64,000 nucleotides of DNA from assembly GCA_963787045.1 (NCBI GenBank), contig CAWBBR010000005.1, forward strand, positions 124,001 through 188,000, written 5' to 3'. Shown here in pieces: positions 29,573-39,501 of the stretch. The notes under the pieces were generated by a model. The model had not been told where the DNA came from and made no database searches. It saw nothing but the letters and a program-made list of their open reading frames with translations. This DNA is from DATJGR01 sp963787045. Lineage in GTDB: Bacteria > Pseudomonadota > Gammaproteobacteria > Pseudomonadales > Azotimanducaceae. The number at the start of each line of letters is the position of its first letter. The first letter of the stretch is position 1. The translations under genes and the position numbers were made by a program.

Positions 29573-31468
29573 ATGCTGCAGAAGATGCGAGAACATTCCC
29601 AGAGCACGGCGACGAAGATCCTGCTCGGTTTGCTCATCATCGTATTCACGATGTTCGGCTTTGGCGCGTTCGAAGCATTCATCAAGAGCGATCCGCCCGC
29701 GGCCAAGGTGAACGGCACCAACATCATCGCAGGCGCAACTGGCGATGGAAACGGAGCGGCAGAAGCAACGAATTCTGTCGCAGATGGGGGAGAAGGCGAA
29801 TCCCGATCTCATCGACGAAGCGCGTCTGAAGAAGAGCGTGCTCGACGGCCTGATCAACCAGACGATTCTGATGGACTCTGCAAAGGATATGGGTCTGCGC
29901 GTCTCGGAGCGCGAGGTGGACCGTCTCATCACCGAGAACCCTCAATTCATGTCGGGCAACAAGTTCGACGAGACGTCTATACGCGCTTGCTCGCGAACGC
30001 TGGGCACACGCCGATCACTTTCAAAGCGGAGATGACCAACAACTACACGTTGGTGCAACTCACGGGTGCCGTGCGAGAGACGCCGTTCGTGACTGACGCC
30101 GAGCTGCGCGACGTGGCGCGGTTGGCCACCCAGACGCGCGACATCGCATATCTGGTGTTCGCGCCGGAGCAGTTCGAGGCGACGATTACGGTGAGCGACG
30201 ACGATCTGGATTCCTACTACCAGGCACATCTGCCGGAATACATGACGGCCGATACCGTCGACGTCGACTTCGTGCAGCTTTCTATCGCGGATCTGGCGAA
30301 GGACGATTCCTTTGCACCGACGGAGGAACAGATCGCGGCACAGTACGAGGCCGATGCGAAAGCGTTCAAACCGAACGAACGGCGACAGGTCGCGCACATC
30401 CTTTTGCAGGTGAACGATTCCCGCACCGAGGACGCCGCAAAAGCCGAATTGAACGCCATCAAAGACCGGTTGGCGCACGGCGAGAAATTCGAGGAAATCG
30501 CACGCAAGGTTTCCGAGGACCCGGGATCGGCCAAAAGCGGTGGTGATCTGGGGGTGATCTCGAAGGGTGCGATGGTTCCCGAGTTCGAAGCCGCAGCGTG
30601 GGCTTTACAGCCGAATCAGGTGTCGGATCCTGTTCGCACGGAATTCGGCGTGCACTTGATCAAGGTGTTGTCGGTTCAAAGTGACCAGTACGCGCCGCTT
30701 TCCGAAGTGCGGCCGCAGATCGTGGCACGCTTGAGCGAACAGGCAGCCGACGAGAAGTATCGGACGAAGATCCGCGAACTCGACGAGTTGGCCTTCGAAT
30801 CGCCGGATGAGCTCACGCATCTGGCGGAAACGAGCGGCCTGCAGATTCAGCACGTCACCGGCGTAACGCAGGACGCCGGACCGGCGCCATTCGATTCGGC
30901 CACGCTGCGAACGGGCGCGTTCGCAGACGACGTCGTTGCGCGTGGGCTCAACAGTCGCGTCATCGAACTCGACAAGAGCGCATACGTCATGCGCGTGAAG
31001 GAACACCGGCCGCCAGCACAACGCCCGCTGGCCGAAGTGTCTGACGGCATTCGTAAGCAGCTCGTGCGAGAGAGGGCGTCGGATCGCGCTCGCGAGGCGT
31101 CTGCGGAAGCAATGGCGCGGGTCGCGAATGGCGATCCGAGCTCCGTCATCGCGATGGCATATGGGCTCAAGTGGCAGTTGGCGACTGCGGCGTCACGCGG
31201 CACTCCCGGACTCGATCGCGAAGTCGTCAAGTCAGCATTCGAGTTGCCGCGCCCGACGGCGGACAAGAGAGCGGTCACGTCGGCTGAGCTCAGTGGCGGA
31301 CGCATTGCGGTGGTCACCGTGAGCGCGGTGACCGACGGCGACTATGCGTCATTGACGGAAACGGATCGAACGGGGATTCGCTCGCAACTGGAGCGCAGTA
31401 TCGGTAACGAGGAGTTCACCGCGCTGTTCGTCACGCTGCGGGATTCGGCGTCTGTCGAACGGCGCTAG
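29573..31468 (+). CDS. ppiD: Peptidyl-prolyl cis-trans isomerase PpiD (two compensating frameshifts)
   Basis: PpiD is an inner-membrane-anchored periplasmic chaperone at the SecYEG exit. Residues 1-40 give a short cytoplasmic start and one membrane helix (ILLGLLIIVFTMFGFGAF). A SurA/PpiD N-terminal helical domain follows, then a parvulin domain beginning RRQVAHILLQVND, with GGDLGVISKGAMVPEFE and the FGVHLIKV end. Between about 29737 and 29972 the conserved protein (QLAMETERQKQRILSQMG through ENPQFMSGNKFDE) is in another frame: a +1 shift near 29737 and a -1 shift near 29970 (context GACGAGACG, one base apparently lost) restore it. Total about 630 residues, normal for PpiD. Follows hupB as in E. 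coli. Confidence 0.92.
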   Translation: MLQKMREHSQSTATKILLGLLIIVFTMFGFGAFEAFIKSDPPAAKVNGTNIIAGATGDGNGAAEATNSVADGGEGESRSHRRSASEEERARRPDQPDDSDGLCKGYGSARLGARGGPSHHREPSIHVGQQVRRDVYTRLLANAGHTPITFKAEMTNNYTLVQLTGAVRETPFVTDAELRDVARLATQTRDIAYLVFAPEQFEATITVSDDDLDSYYQAHLPEYMTADTVDVDFVQLSIADLAKDDSFAPTEEQIAAQYEADAKAFKPNERRQVAHILLQVNDSRTEDAAKAELNAIKDRLAHGEKFEEIARKVSEDPGSAKSGGDLGVISKGAMVPEFEAAAWALQPNQVSDPVRTEFGVHLIKVLSVQSDQYAPLSEVRPQIVARLSEQAADEKYRTKIRELDELAFESPDELTHLAETSGLQIQHVTGVTQDAGPAPFDSATLRTGAFADDVVARGLNSRVIELDKSAYVMRVKEHRPPAQRPLAEVSDGIRKQLVRERASDRAREASAEAMARVANGDPSSVIAMAYGLKWQLATAASRGTPGLDREVVKSAFELPRPTADKRAVTSAELSGGRIAVVTVSAVTDGDYASLTETDRTGIRSQLERSIGNEEFTALFVTLRDSASVERR

Positions 31469-31474
31469 GTGAGA

Positions 31475-32804
31475 TCAGGAGACGCCGCGCTGCGCCGGCA
31501 CGTGCAGAACGAGTCGCCGCCCAGGCTTGAGTACGTCCGAAGGGTCTACGTCATTCCAGTCTGCGATCGCAGAGACGGATACGTTGAATCGGTCGGCGAT
31601 TCGTGCAAGCGAGTCGCCGCGCCTCACCGTATATGTTAGGCGATGCGTCGATTTGGAATGCGGAATCGCGAGCATCGGATTCGCGGGCAATGCCGATGGC
31701 TCGATGACGGCGACTGCTATCGTGAGTGATTGACTTGGATGGATCGTGTTGCCGGTGAGTCCGTTGGTTTCGCGCACAGAAGCGACGCTCGTACCGTATT
31801 CGCGCGCGATTTTGTCGAGCGTCTCGCCGCGTTTTACGACGTGGTGCTTCCACTGCACCTGTTCCTTCGGGTACTGGCTGAGTGCGCTCTCGAATGCGTC
31901 CCGATAAGACTCTGGAATCAGCAGTCGATACGGACCATCGGGCGGCGTTGCGCGCCGGTTCAACCCCGGATTGAAGCGGAACATTTCATCGAGCGAGAAC
32001 GAGCCGAGGTCCGCGAGCACCGCAAGGTCCACCTGATCGTCGAGCGTCGCGGTGAAGAACGCGGGTGTCGGATCGATCGGTGGCAAATGCCAGCGCGTCG
32101 TTCTGCGCGATCAGGTGCGCGAGCGCGAGCAGCCGCGGGACATATCGTTTCGTTTCCTTGGGCAGGTCGAGATCGAAGAAATCTGCGTTGGGTGAGTCGG
32201 AAAGCGCGCGCCGGACGCGCCCTTCGCCGCCGTTGTAGGCCGCGATCGCCAGCAGCCAATCGCCGAACTCGTCGTGCAGGTACGTGAGATAGTCGAGCGC
32301 TGCCGTCGTCGAGTCGACCGGATCTCTGCGACCGTCGTACCACCAGTCCATCGTCACACCGAGGTGCTTTGCGGTGTTCGGAATGAGCTGCCATAGCCCT
32401 GCGGCGCCGCCGTTCGAGTACGCGTAGGGATTGAGCGTGCTCTCGATGATCGGCACCAGCGCGAGCTCCATGGGCAACTGGCGCTGACGGACTTCCTCGA
32501 CTACGTACGCGAGATAGCGGCGCGCCTGCACTTCGATGTCGAGCGTCTGCGCGTTTGCGAGATAAACGTCCACCGCGCGGGCGACTGTCGGTTCGTGCGA
32601 TGCGTGATTCAGTTCGAAGCCGTCGCGCAACACCGTCCACACATCGGTCGGAACGGGTTCACGTTCTTCGGCAGGAGGGGCGACTTCGTTGACCGACACT
32701 GGATTGTCGACTGGAGCAACTGGGTGGTCTGGATTGCGGGAAGTGGTCTCGCAACCCGCCACCGCGATGGCCCACAGAATGAGCCACCAGCGCGACGTCG
32801 GCAT
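31475..32804 (-). CDS. mltD: Membrane-bound lytic murein transglycosylase D (one frameshift)
   Basis: MltD is an outer-membrane lipoprotein that cleaves peptidoglycan. The N terminus is a lipoprotein signal (MPTSRWWLILWAIAVAGC, lipobox AVAGC, start ATG 32804). The SLT catalytic domain has its glutamate in LVPIIESTLNPYAYSNGGAAGLWQL and continues with AAYNGGEGRVRRAL. A +1 shift near 32084 (sense GCATTTGCCA) joins LIAQNDALAF to PPIDPTPAF. Two LysM domains follow: HHVVKRGETLDKIAREYGTS and YTVRRGDSLARIADRFNVS. Joined length is about 442 residues. It is convergent with ppiD. Confidence 0.92.
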
Positions 32805-32888
32805 TGTTGCGCAATCTCCGTGCTGTCTGCACAATGCCGATCGACAGTGTTTGATCCCTGCCGTTGATTCAACCGTAGCCGGACGAGC

Positions 32889-33659
32889 GTGACGACTGAC
32901 GAGATACACGGTCTCGCGACCTGGTTTCAGACGCCTCTGGGCGCGACTCTCTTGCAGAAAGAGGCACGCCTCCTCGTTCAGGGCGTACGGCGATTTCACG
33001 GTGATTCGATGTTGTGGCTCGGACCGATTCCGATGCCGGGCGTCGAACTCGACCGCTGCATGGTTCGAAATCGCTTGTACGGCGCCATGCCTGGTTTTCA
33101 CGCGCGCCCTGGCGATGCGTCTAATACCGGCACTTACATCGGCAACCTCGAGGCTCTCCCGTTCCCACCAGGATCGCTCGATGCCGTGGTGATGCATCAC
33201 GCGCTCGACTGTTGCGCCGACCCGCGCACGGCAATGCGCGAAGTGTGCAAGGTGCTGCGACCGGGCGGCCGTCTACTGATCTGTGGATTCAATCCGATCA
33301 GCCTGTGGGGCGTACGCAGACTCGTGGCCCGATTGTTCGACGATGCATTCAGCGACGTGCGATTCGTGAACCCATGGCGGCTGCTCGACTGGATGGCGGT
33401 GCTCGGTATCGAGGCAGATGAGGGTGTTCAGTACATGATGTATCGGCCGCCACTCGGCATCGGCTCGTTCGAACGCAAACTATGGGTGCGGATGCGCGAC
33501 GCACTCGAGCGCGCACGGGTGCCGCTCGGCGGCGTGTACTACGTGCTCGGTCGTAAGAGCGCGGTCGGCCTGACGCGCCTGCGCGGTACGGCGTCGCTGC
33601 GCCATGCAAACATCACTTCGGTGGTCGTCCCTCACCCGACGCTGCGCAATCCGCGGTGA
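32889..33659 (+). CDS. SAM-dependent methyltransferase (class I)
   Basis: A 256-residue predicted methyltransferase, divergent from mltD and overlapping rnhA by GTGA. Motifs of the class I fold are weak at the N terminus but clear in the middle: EALPFPPGSLDAVVMHHALD and EVCKVLRPGGRLLICGFNP (acidic loop, motif post I and motif III). Pseudomonas and E. coli (yafS) have a similar gene next to rnhA-dnaQ. The substrate is unknown. Confidence 0.85.
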   Translation: MTTDEIHGLATWFQTPLGATLLQKEARLLVQGVRRFHGDSMLWLGPIPMPGVELDRCMVRNRLYGAMPGFHARPGDASNTGTYIGNLEALPFPPGSLDAVVMHHALDCCADPRTAMREVCKVLRPGGRLLICGFNPISLWGVRRLVARLFDDAFSDVRFVNPWRLLDWMAVLGIEADEGVQYMMYRPPLGIGSFERKLWVRMRDALERARVPLGGVYYVLGRKSAVGLTRLRGTASLRHANITSVVVPHPTLRNPR

Positions 33660-34138
33660 CGTTTTCCGCGACGACGTCGGCGTTGATAGAGATTTTTACC
33701 GACGGCGCGTGTCGAGGTAATCCCGGACCCGGCGGTTGGGCGGCGTTGGTACGCGAGCATGGCGCCGAGAAAGTGCTCAGCGGTGCCGAACCAGCCACGA
33801 CCAACAACCGAATGGAAGTGATGGCGGCCATCGAAGCGCTGCGATCGATCCCGCACCCCAGTCGCATCCGGCTGACCACCGATTCCGAGTATCTGCGTCA
33901 GGGCGTCACGAGCTGGGTAAAGCGCTGGAAGTTGAACGGCTGGCGCACGGCTGCAAAACAACCGGTGAAGAACAAGGATCTATGGGTACTGCTCGACTCG
34001 ATCGTCGGTGCGCATCAGATCGAATGGTGTTGGGTGAAAGGGCATAGCGGCCACGCCGAGAACGAGCTGGTGGATGCTGCGGCGAACGAGGCGATCGACG
34101 CGCTGCTTGCCGGACGATCCGCGGCAGGGAACCGATGA
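33656..34138 (+). CDS. rnhA: Ribonuclease HI
   Basis: RNase HI cuts RNA in RNA-DNA hybrids. The 160-residue product has the four acidic catalytic residues: D16 in IFTDGACRGNPGPGGW, E54 in NNRMEVMAAIEAL, D76 in TTDSEYL and an aspartate in ENELVDAAANEA near the end, plus the flexible-loop GHSGHAEN. Start GTG 33656 overlaps the preceding stop. Its stop overlaps the ATG of dnaQ, the conserved partner. Confidence 0.96.
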   Translation: MTFSATTSALIEIFTDGACRGNPGPGGWAALVREHGAEKVLSGAEPATTNNRMEVMAAIEALRSIPHPSRIRLTTDSEYLRQGVTSWVKRWKLNGWRTAAKQPVKNKDLWVLLDSIVGAHQIEWCWVKGHSGHAENELVDAAANEAIDALLAGRSAAGNR

Positions 34139-34869
34139 ACCGCCAGATCGTTCTCGACACCGAAACGACGGGACTCGAGCCTGAGCACGGGCATCGGATC
34201 ATCGAGATCGGCGCGGTCGAGCTCATCGACCGCAAACTGACCGGCCGCCACTTTCATCGCTACCTGAATCCGCAGCGTGAGATCGACGACGGCGCACTTG
34301 CGGTGCACGGCATCACCAGCGACTTCCTGGCGGACAAGCCGCCGTTCGGAGAAGTCGCCGACGATTTTCTCGCGTTCATCGACGGCGCCGAGCTGATCAT
34401 CCACAACGCGCCGTTCGACGTTGCATTCATCGACTACGAGTTGGGCCGCCTGGAACAGCCGCGTCGCCGAATCGAAGACGCGTGCGCCGTAGTAGATACG
34501 TTGGCGATGGCGCGCCACAAACATCCCGGGCAGAAGAACAGTCTCGACGCGCTATGCCGACGCTACTTCGTCGACAACTCCCAACGAGAGCTGCATGGCG
34601 CGTTGCTGGATGCGGAGATTCTCGCCGACGTCTATCTGATGATGACCGGCGGCCAGACGGTGCTGTTCGTCGCGGACGAAGTCGAAACATCGTCATCGGG
34701 CGGGGACACTTACGTCATCGTGCGGCTGCCCGTCGATCGACCGCGCCTGCGCGTGGTCGCTGCCACGCAATCCGAACTCGAACGACACGGCGCCATGCTC
34801 GACGACATCGATCGTCGCGCGCGCCAGGGCAGCGTTTGGCGATCGCAGGCGCTGGCGCTGGCCGATTGA
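34135..34869 (+). CDS. dnaQ: DNA polymerase III epsilon subunit
   Basis: DnaQ is the 3'-5' proofreading exonuclease of the replicative polymerase. The 244-residue product shows Exo I with D8 and E10 (VLDTETTGLE), Exo II in HNAPFDVAFIDYEL, and Exo III with HGALLDAEILADVYL. The C-terminal part (about 185-244) would contact the alpha subunit. Starts by ATGA overlap with rnhA, as in most gammaproteobacteria. Confidence 0.95.
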   Translation: MNRQIVLDTETTGLEPEHGHRIIEIGAVELIDRKLTGRHFHRYLNPQREIDDGALAVHGITSDFLADKPPFGEVADDFLAFIDGAELIIHNAPFDVAFIDYELGRLEQPRRRIEDACAVVDTLAMARHKHPGQKNSLDALCRRYFVDNSQRELHGALLDAEILADVYLMMTGGQTVLFVADEVETSSSGGDTYVIVRLPVDRPRLRVVAATQSELERHGAMLDDIDRRARQGSVWRSQALALAD

Positions 34870-34951
34870 TCCGGTGCGCGGCAGCTTCCTGAACCGCTCG
34901 TCTGCTGTGTTAAGGTTTCGCAATTCATTTCGCGCTATCCGGTGACACTCG

Positions 34952-35794
34952 ATGTGGCCTTACGATCCTGATGATTTCGAGTCGATGACTCAGCCGCCCG
35001 CGGACCAGTCGCACGACAACGCGTGGTACTTCGTGTTCATCGGCCAGGAGATTCTGTGCGTGTCCGAGAACGGGTCGCCGCGCCCGATCCTCGCGGACGA
35101 GATGCGTTGGCTCGAACTCGAACGACACGCCGAGATTTTTCTTGGGCGCTATCAGGGACGGTCGTGCTTCGCGGTGGTGGCCAGCGGCCGCCCGCAGCAG
35201 GGATACGCGCTGCTGGGATTGCGCTCGTGGCTGGGTCGCGTCGCGCCGTCGATGTTCTATCTCGCCGGCAGAGCGCAACAGTTAGCCGATTGGGAGCGGG
35301 ACCACGCCTTCTGCGGACGTTGTGGTATCGAGATGCAGAGCCATCCCGTGGATCGCGCGAAACGGTGCCCCGACTGCGGGCTGATGAACTATCCGCGATT
35401 GTCGCCGAGCATCATCGTGTTGATCCGTAGAGGCGAGGAGATGCTGCTGGCGAGAAATGCGAACTGGCCGCAGGGGATGTACTCGACGTTGGCGGGCTTC
35501 GTCGAACCGGGCGAGTCGATCGAGCAGACGGTTCACAGAGAAGTGTTCGAAGAAGTCGGTTTGCGCGTGAAGAACGTCCGCTATCTGGGCAGCCAGTCCT
35601 GGCCGTTTCCGAATTCGCTGATGCTCGGTTTTCACGCCGATTACGCCGGTGGCGACATCGTGTGTCAGGAAGGAGAAATCGCCGACGCGCGCTGGTTCAG
35701 ATATTCGGATCTGCCGGGCGTTCCGCCTGCGACGGCGATCTCCCGCTGGTTGATCGATCACTTCATCGACGAGATGACTAATCGTTCGGCGTAG
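34952..35794 (+). CDS. nudC: NAD+ diphosphatase / RNA NAD-decapping hydrolase
   Basis: NudC hydrolyses NAD(H) and removes NAD caps from RNA. The 280-residue product has an N-terminal domain, a zinc ribbon with two CxxC pairs (AFCGRCG and RCPDCG), the Nudix box GFVEPGESIEQTVHREVFEEVGL in pieces GFVEPGESIEQ and REVFEEVGL, and the NudC-specific SQPWPFPxS motif in the form SQSWPFPNS (one Pro to Ser change). It is convergent with the next gene, with coding ends overlapping by 17 bases. Confidence 0.93.
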   Translation: MWPYDPDDFESMTQPPADQSHDNAWYFVFIGQEILCVSENGSPRPILADEMRWLELERHAEIFLGRYQGRSCFAVVASGRPQQGYALLGLRSWLGRVAPSMFYLAGRAQQLADWERDHAFCGRCGIEMQSHPVDRAKRCPDCGLMNYPRLSPSIIVLIRRGEEMLLARNANWPQGMYSTLAGFVEPGESIEQTVHREVFEEVGLRVKNVRYLGSQSWPFPNSLMLGFHADYAGGDIVCQEGEIADARWFRYSDLPGVPPATAISRWLIDHFIDEMTNRSA

Positions 35795-36116
35795 GCGGCA
35801 GGCTGCGGCTGCCGAACAGTTCCATCAAGCGGAACGCCATCATCAGATAGCCGTCGGAGCGGAAGCGGTCGTGCATGAACTCTTCGATCGCGTTTGCCTG
35901 ACCGCGGATGATCGCGAACGTGGACGGTAGATCGGGAAACTGGAACGTGACGTCGGGCGCTGCGCCGTCGTCCGTCACGGTCAATGCGCAGTCGGCGATT
36001 TTCAAGACGAGGTGTTGCTGATCGGACACGTCGAGGCGCACCACCATGTCGACGCCGACAGCGGCCTCCGGTCGAAACCGTGCGCGGAGTTCGCGAGCGA
36101 GATCTTCTATCGTCAT
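35778..36116 (-). CDS. SCP2 sterol-carrier-like domain protein
   Basis: A 112-residue protein that is almost only an SCP2-like lipid-binding domain: MVVRLDVSDQQHLVLKIADC, then PDVTFQFPDLPSTFAIIRGQ and a C-terminal helix YLMMAFRLMELFG. I took the ATG at 36116. Small SCP2-domain proteins of this type in proteobacteria include the ubiquinone accessory factors, but nothing here proves that role. It is divergent from sohB with about 97 bases between. Confidence 0.7.
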   Translation of the reverse strand: MTIEDLARELRARFRPEAAVGVDMVVRLDVSDQQHLVLKIADCALTVTDDGAAPDVTFQFPDLPSTFAIIRGQANAIEEFMHDRFRSDGYLMMAFRLMELFGSRSLPPTPND

Positions 36117-36212
36117 CGAGGCGATTGAGACACGCCACGACAACCAGCGTCAAGCCGGCGGGCCGTGGACGCTCGCTGCGCCGACGAAGTAGAGTACGCG
36201 CCTTCCCCAGGT

Positions 36213-37232
36213 ATGGCCGACACGATGGAGCATCTGTACGACTACCTCGAGTTTCTCGCGAAGGCGCTTACCGTCGTCGTCGCGATCGTCGCGGTGATCG
36301 TCGCTGCAACGTCGTTGACTCTGCGTCGCAGTTCGAGCGAAGGCGGCCACCTCGAAGTACGCAAGTTCAATGACAAGCTCGAGGACATGAATCGGGCATT
36401 GCGCCAGGCGTATCTCGCAATGCCGGCTTTCAAGAAATCGATCAAGCAGGAAGACCGCGCGCGGAAAAAGGCTTCGAAAGGGAAGGAAGAGGACGACAGG
36501 CGTCGCGTGTATGTGCTCGATTTCGACGGCGATCTGCAGGCGTCGAGCGTGGACCACCTTCGTCACGAGATCACCGCGGTGCTGACCACGGCACGGGCGC
36601 AGGACGAGGTGCTGATCAGGATCGAGAGCCCGGGTGGGATGGTGCACGGGTATGGACTCGCCGCTTCTCAATTGGAGCGCGTACGGCAGAACAAGATCCG
36701 TCTCGTCACCGCGGTCGACAAAGTGGCCGCCAGCGGCGGTTACCTGATGGCCTCCGTGTCGGACCACATCATAGCCGCGCCGTTTGCGCTGGTCGGTTCG
36801 ATCGGCGTCGTCGCGCAGATTCCGAACGTGCATCGACTGCTGAAGAAACACGACGTCGATGTCGAAGTGCTCACCGCGGGGAAATTCAAGCGCACGCTCA
36901 CGATATTCGGCGAGAACACGGAACAGGGGCGCGCCAAGTTCGTCGAGGAACTCGAAGACGTGCATGCGCTGTTCCAGGAGTTCGTGCAGGCCAACAGGCC
37001 GCAAGTCTCGCTGGACGAGATCGCAACGGGCGAGGCGTGGTACGGTCGGCGCGCGCTCGAACATCGTCTGGTCGATGAGTTGTCGACGAGCGATGCGTAC
37101 CTGACCAAAGCATGCAATGACGCCGACGTCTACGAAGTACGCTGGGTCGAACACAGGAAGCCGATCGAACGGCTGCTGGCCCAGTTTGCCGATGCAGCGC
37201 GCAGCGCGCTCGCGCGTTTTGGTTCGGTTTGA
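36213..37232 (+). CDS. sohB: S49-family inner-membrane serine peptidase SohB
   Basis: A 339-residue SohB-type protease. One N-terminal membrane helix (ALTVVVAIVAVIVAATSL), a basic coiled region ending KKASKGKEEDDRRR, then the S49 domain: RIESPGGMVHGYGLAASQL, the nucleophile region KVAASGGYLMASVSDHI, and the SIGVV segment. The likely general base lysine is in LTAGKFKRTLT. Start ATG 36213; a second ATG four codons on is possible. SohB is a presumed signal-peptide or membrane protein peptidase. Confidence 0.9.
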   Translation: MADTMEHLYDYLEFLAKALTVVVAIVAVIVAATSLTLRRSSSEGGHLEVRKFNDKLEDMNRALRQAYLAMPAFKKSIKQEDRARKKASKGKEEDDRRRVYVLDFDGDLQASSVDHLRHEITAVLTTARAQDEVLIRIESPGGMVHGYGLAASQLERVRQNKIRLVTAVDKVAASGGYLMASVSDHIIAAPFALVGSIGVVAQIPNVHRLLKKHDVDVEVLTAGKFKRTLTIFGENTEQGRAKFVEELEDVHALFQEFVQANRPQVSLDEIATGEAWYGRRALEHRLVDELSTSDAYLTKACNDADVYEVRWVEHRKPIERLLAQFADAARSALARFGSV

Positions 37233-37252
37233 ACAAAAGAGGGGAAGGAACG

Positions 37253-38248
37253 ATGTCGAAATTCCGAGCGCTGGTTGTCGAGAAGTCGGCCGACGACAAA
37301 TTCGCGCGACGTGTTATGGAGCGTTCGACCGACGCGCTTCCTGCGGGCGATGTGCTCGTGGACGTGCGCTACTCGTCGCTCAACTACAAGGACGGCTTGT
37401 CCGCGACCGGTAATCCCGGCGTTACGCGCAACTTCCCACACACACCGGGAATCGATGCTGCCGGTACCGTGCTGGAGAGCGCATCTGCGCAGTTCAAGCC
37501 GAGTGACGAAGTCATCGTTATAGGTTTCGACCTGGGAATGAACACGCCGGGCGGCTTCGGTCAGCGAATCCGCGTGCCGGCTGGTTGGATTGTGCCGCGA
37601 CCGTCGGGGCTTGGACTCGAAGACAGCATGATCCTCGGTACCGCGGGATTCACGGCCGCGCTCGCGGTCGACAAACTCGAAGCTTCGGGCATGCGGCCTG
37701 GTGGTGGACCTGTTCTAGTCACTGGGGCCACCGGAGGCGTCGGATCGGTGGCGGTGACGTTGCTCGCGCACCTCGGGTACGAAGTTGCTGCAGTGACCGG
37801 AAAGGCGTCTCAGCACGACTTCTTGAAGGGGCTGGGAGCCAAAGAAGTGCTCGGCCGAGAAGCGCTGACCGAGGGCGCGAACCGACCGATGCTGAAAGAG
37901 CGTTGGGGTGGTGTCGTCGATACGGTCGGCGGCGACATTCTGTTCAACGCAGTCAAGTCGCTCAAATATGGCTGCAGCCTCGCCGCGTGTGGACTCGTCG
38001 CATCGCCGCAGTTTGCCGCGACGGTGCTGCCGTTCATTCTGCGTCACGTCAATCTTCTCGGCATCGACTCGGTGCAACTTCCGCTCGCGGAAAAGGCGCG
38101 GATCTGGAACAAGCTCGCCGGTGCGTGGCGGCTCGAGGGACTGGCCGCACTCAAAGTGGGCTTTACGCTCGACACCATCTCCTCAGGTATCGACCGCATC
38201 CTCGCGGGAGAGATGGTGGGACGCGGCGTATTGGACCTTCGCGCCTGA
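37253..38248 (+). CDS. acuI: AcuI/YhdH-type quinone oxidoreductase (acrylyl-CoA reductase family)
   Basis: A 331-residue zinc-free medium-chain reductase. Features are YSSLNYKDGLSATGNPGV, PGIDAAGTV, the nucleotide loop VTGATGGVGSVAV and the C-terminal DTISSGIDRILAGEMVGRGVL. The family includes AcuI, which reduces acrylyl-CoA to propionyl-CoA with NADPH; a methylcitrate operon for propionyl-CoA is at the other end of the window, but not linked. Start ATG 37253 has a clear AAGGAA site. Confidence 0.85.
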   Translation: MSKFRALVVEKSADDKFARRVMERSTDALPAGDVLVDVRYSSLNYKDGLSATGNPGVTRNFPHTPGIDAAGTVLESASAQFKPSDEVIVIGFDLGMNTPGGFGQRIRVPAGWIVPRPSGLGLEDSMILGTAGFTAALAVDKLEASGMRPGGGPVLVTGATGGVGSVAVTLLAHLGYEVAAVTGKASQHDFLKGLGAKEVLGREALTEGANRPMLKERWGGVVDTVGGDILFNAVKSLKYGCSLAACGLVASPQFAATVLPFILRHVNLLGIDSVQLPLAEKARIWNKLAGAWRLEGLAALKVGFTLDTISSGIDRILAGEMVGRGVLDLRA

Positions 38249-38264
38249 GCAGAGCCGTTAGGCT

Positions 38265-39434
38265 TCAGCTTCGACGCAATCTGTCCGACACGGCGATGGG
38301 GCTCGGGTATCGGAAGATCACGATGTACGTCGAAATGATGAACGTCAGTACGGTAGCGCCCTGCACGACGTGCGATGCCGCGTCGCTCATCAACGCGATG
38401 CTCGTCGCGAGATAGGCCACAAGCAGCGAAAACTCGCTCGTTTGACCTAGTCGCACACCGGCTTCCCAAGCAACCTTCGTCGAATCGCCCTGCAGCGCGA
38501 TCAGCCAGCGAAACACGATGGGTTTCAGCCCGATGAGCAGCACCGCGAGCACGAGCGTCGGCAGCGCGACTTGCAACATCAGATCGAAGTGGATCGCGGC
38601 GCCGACCGAGAAGAAGAACATCACCAGGAAAAAGTCGCGCAACGGTCGTAGGTTCTCCGCGATGTATTGCGCGATCGGGCTCGTCGCCATCGACACGCCC
38701 GCCACGAATGCACCGATTTCGAGCGAAAGGCCGATCGCCTTCGCACCGCAGGCGACGGCCAGACACCAGCCGATCGCCGCCAGAAAAATGAACTCGTGGA
38801 AAGCGTCGAATTTGTGAATCAGCGGCAGCACGAGGAAGCGCACAACGACGAACGCGACGATCGCGAGCGACGGCAGCGCGACGAATACCTCTATGACGCT
38901 ACCTACCGCATCGGTGACCGACGTGCCCCGTCCGGACAGGATGATCAGCGAGAGAATCGCGATGAGATCCTGGATGAGCAGCAGGCTCACCACCAGCTCG
39001 CCGATGTGACGGTGATGCAGCACCGTAGTAGGTAGCAGCTTCAGACCGACGATGGTGCTCGAGAACATGCATGCGGTGCCCGCCACCGTCGCGTCGATCC
39101 ACGAAAATCCGAACGCGCGCATCACACCGACGGACGCAGCGAAGAAAATCAGCGAACTGACCACCGCCGTGACGACGGCGGAGCCCACCATGTTGCGTAG
39201 TTTCGACGGCTGCAGATCGAGCCCGACGAGAAACAGCAGAAAGATGATTCCGAACTCGGAGATTTCGGACACCATCGACGCGTCGTTCACCCAGCCGAGG
39301 CCGTGCGGTCCAGCGATGCCACCGACCGCGATGTAGGCGACGAGCAACGGTTGCCGCGTGTACAACGCCGCGGCTGCGAGCACGGCCGCGCCGGCAAAGA
39401 TCAGGAAAAACGATTCGACGATCCCGGCGTGCAT
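38265..39434 (-). CDS. Kef-type cation/proton antiporter (CPA2 family)
   Basis: A 389-residue integral membrane protein with about 11-12 helices. Conserved CPA2 elements: LYTRQPLLVAYIAVGGIAGPHGLG, EFGIIFLLFLVGLDLQPSKL, MFSSTIVGLKLLP, LLIQDLIAILSLI and LEIGAFVAGVSMA. There is no TrkA-N domain, so it ends with the transport core. Start ATG 39434 sits before the first helix; an in-frame GTG at 39491 is less likely. Substrate ion unknown. Convergent with acuI. Confidence 0.85.
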   Translation of the reverse strand: MHAGIVESFFLIFAGAAVLAAAALYTRQPLLVAYIAVGGIAGPHGLGWVNDASMVSEISEFGIIFLLFLVGLDLQPSKLRNMVGSAVVTAVVSSLIFFAASVGVMRAFGFSWIDATVAGTACMFSSTIVGLKLLPTTVLHHRHIGELVVSLLLIQDLIAILSLIILSGRGTSVTDAVGSVIEVFVALPSLAIVAFVVVRFLVLPLIHKFDAFHEFIFLAAIGWCLAVACGAKAIGLSLEIGAFVAGVSMATSPIAQYIAENLRPLRDFFLVMFFFSVGAAIHFDLMLQVALPTLVLAVLLIGLKPIVFRWLIALQGDSTKVAWEAGVRLGQTSEFSLLVAYLATSIALMSDAASHVVQGATVLTFIISTYIVIFRYPSPIAVSDRLRRS

Positions 39435-39501
39435 CCGAAACAGCCGCGCAGAGGTGCGGTCGATTATGACAGTTGGCCCGGTGAGCGACACCGGGAGGTT
39501 T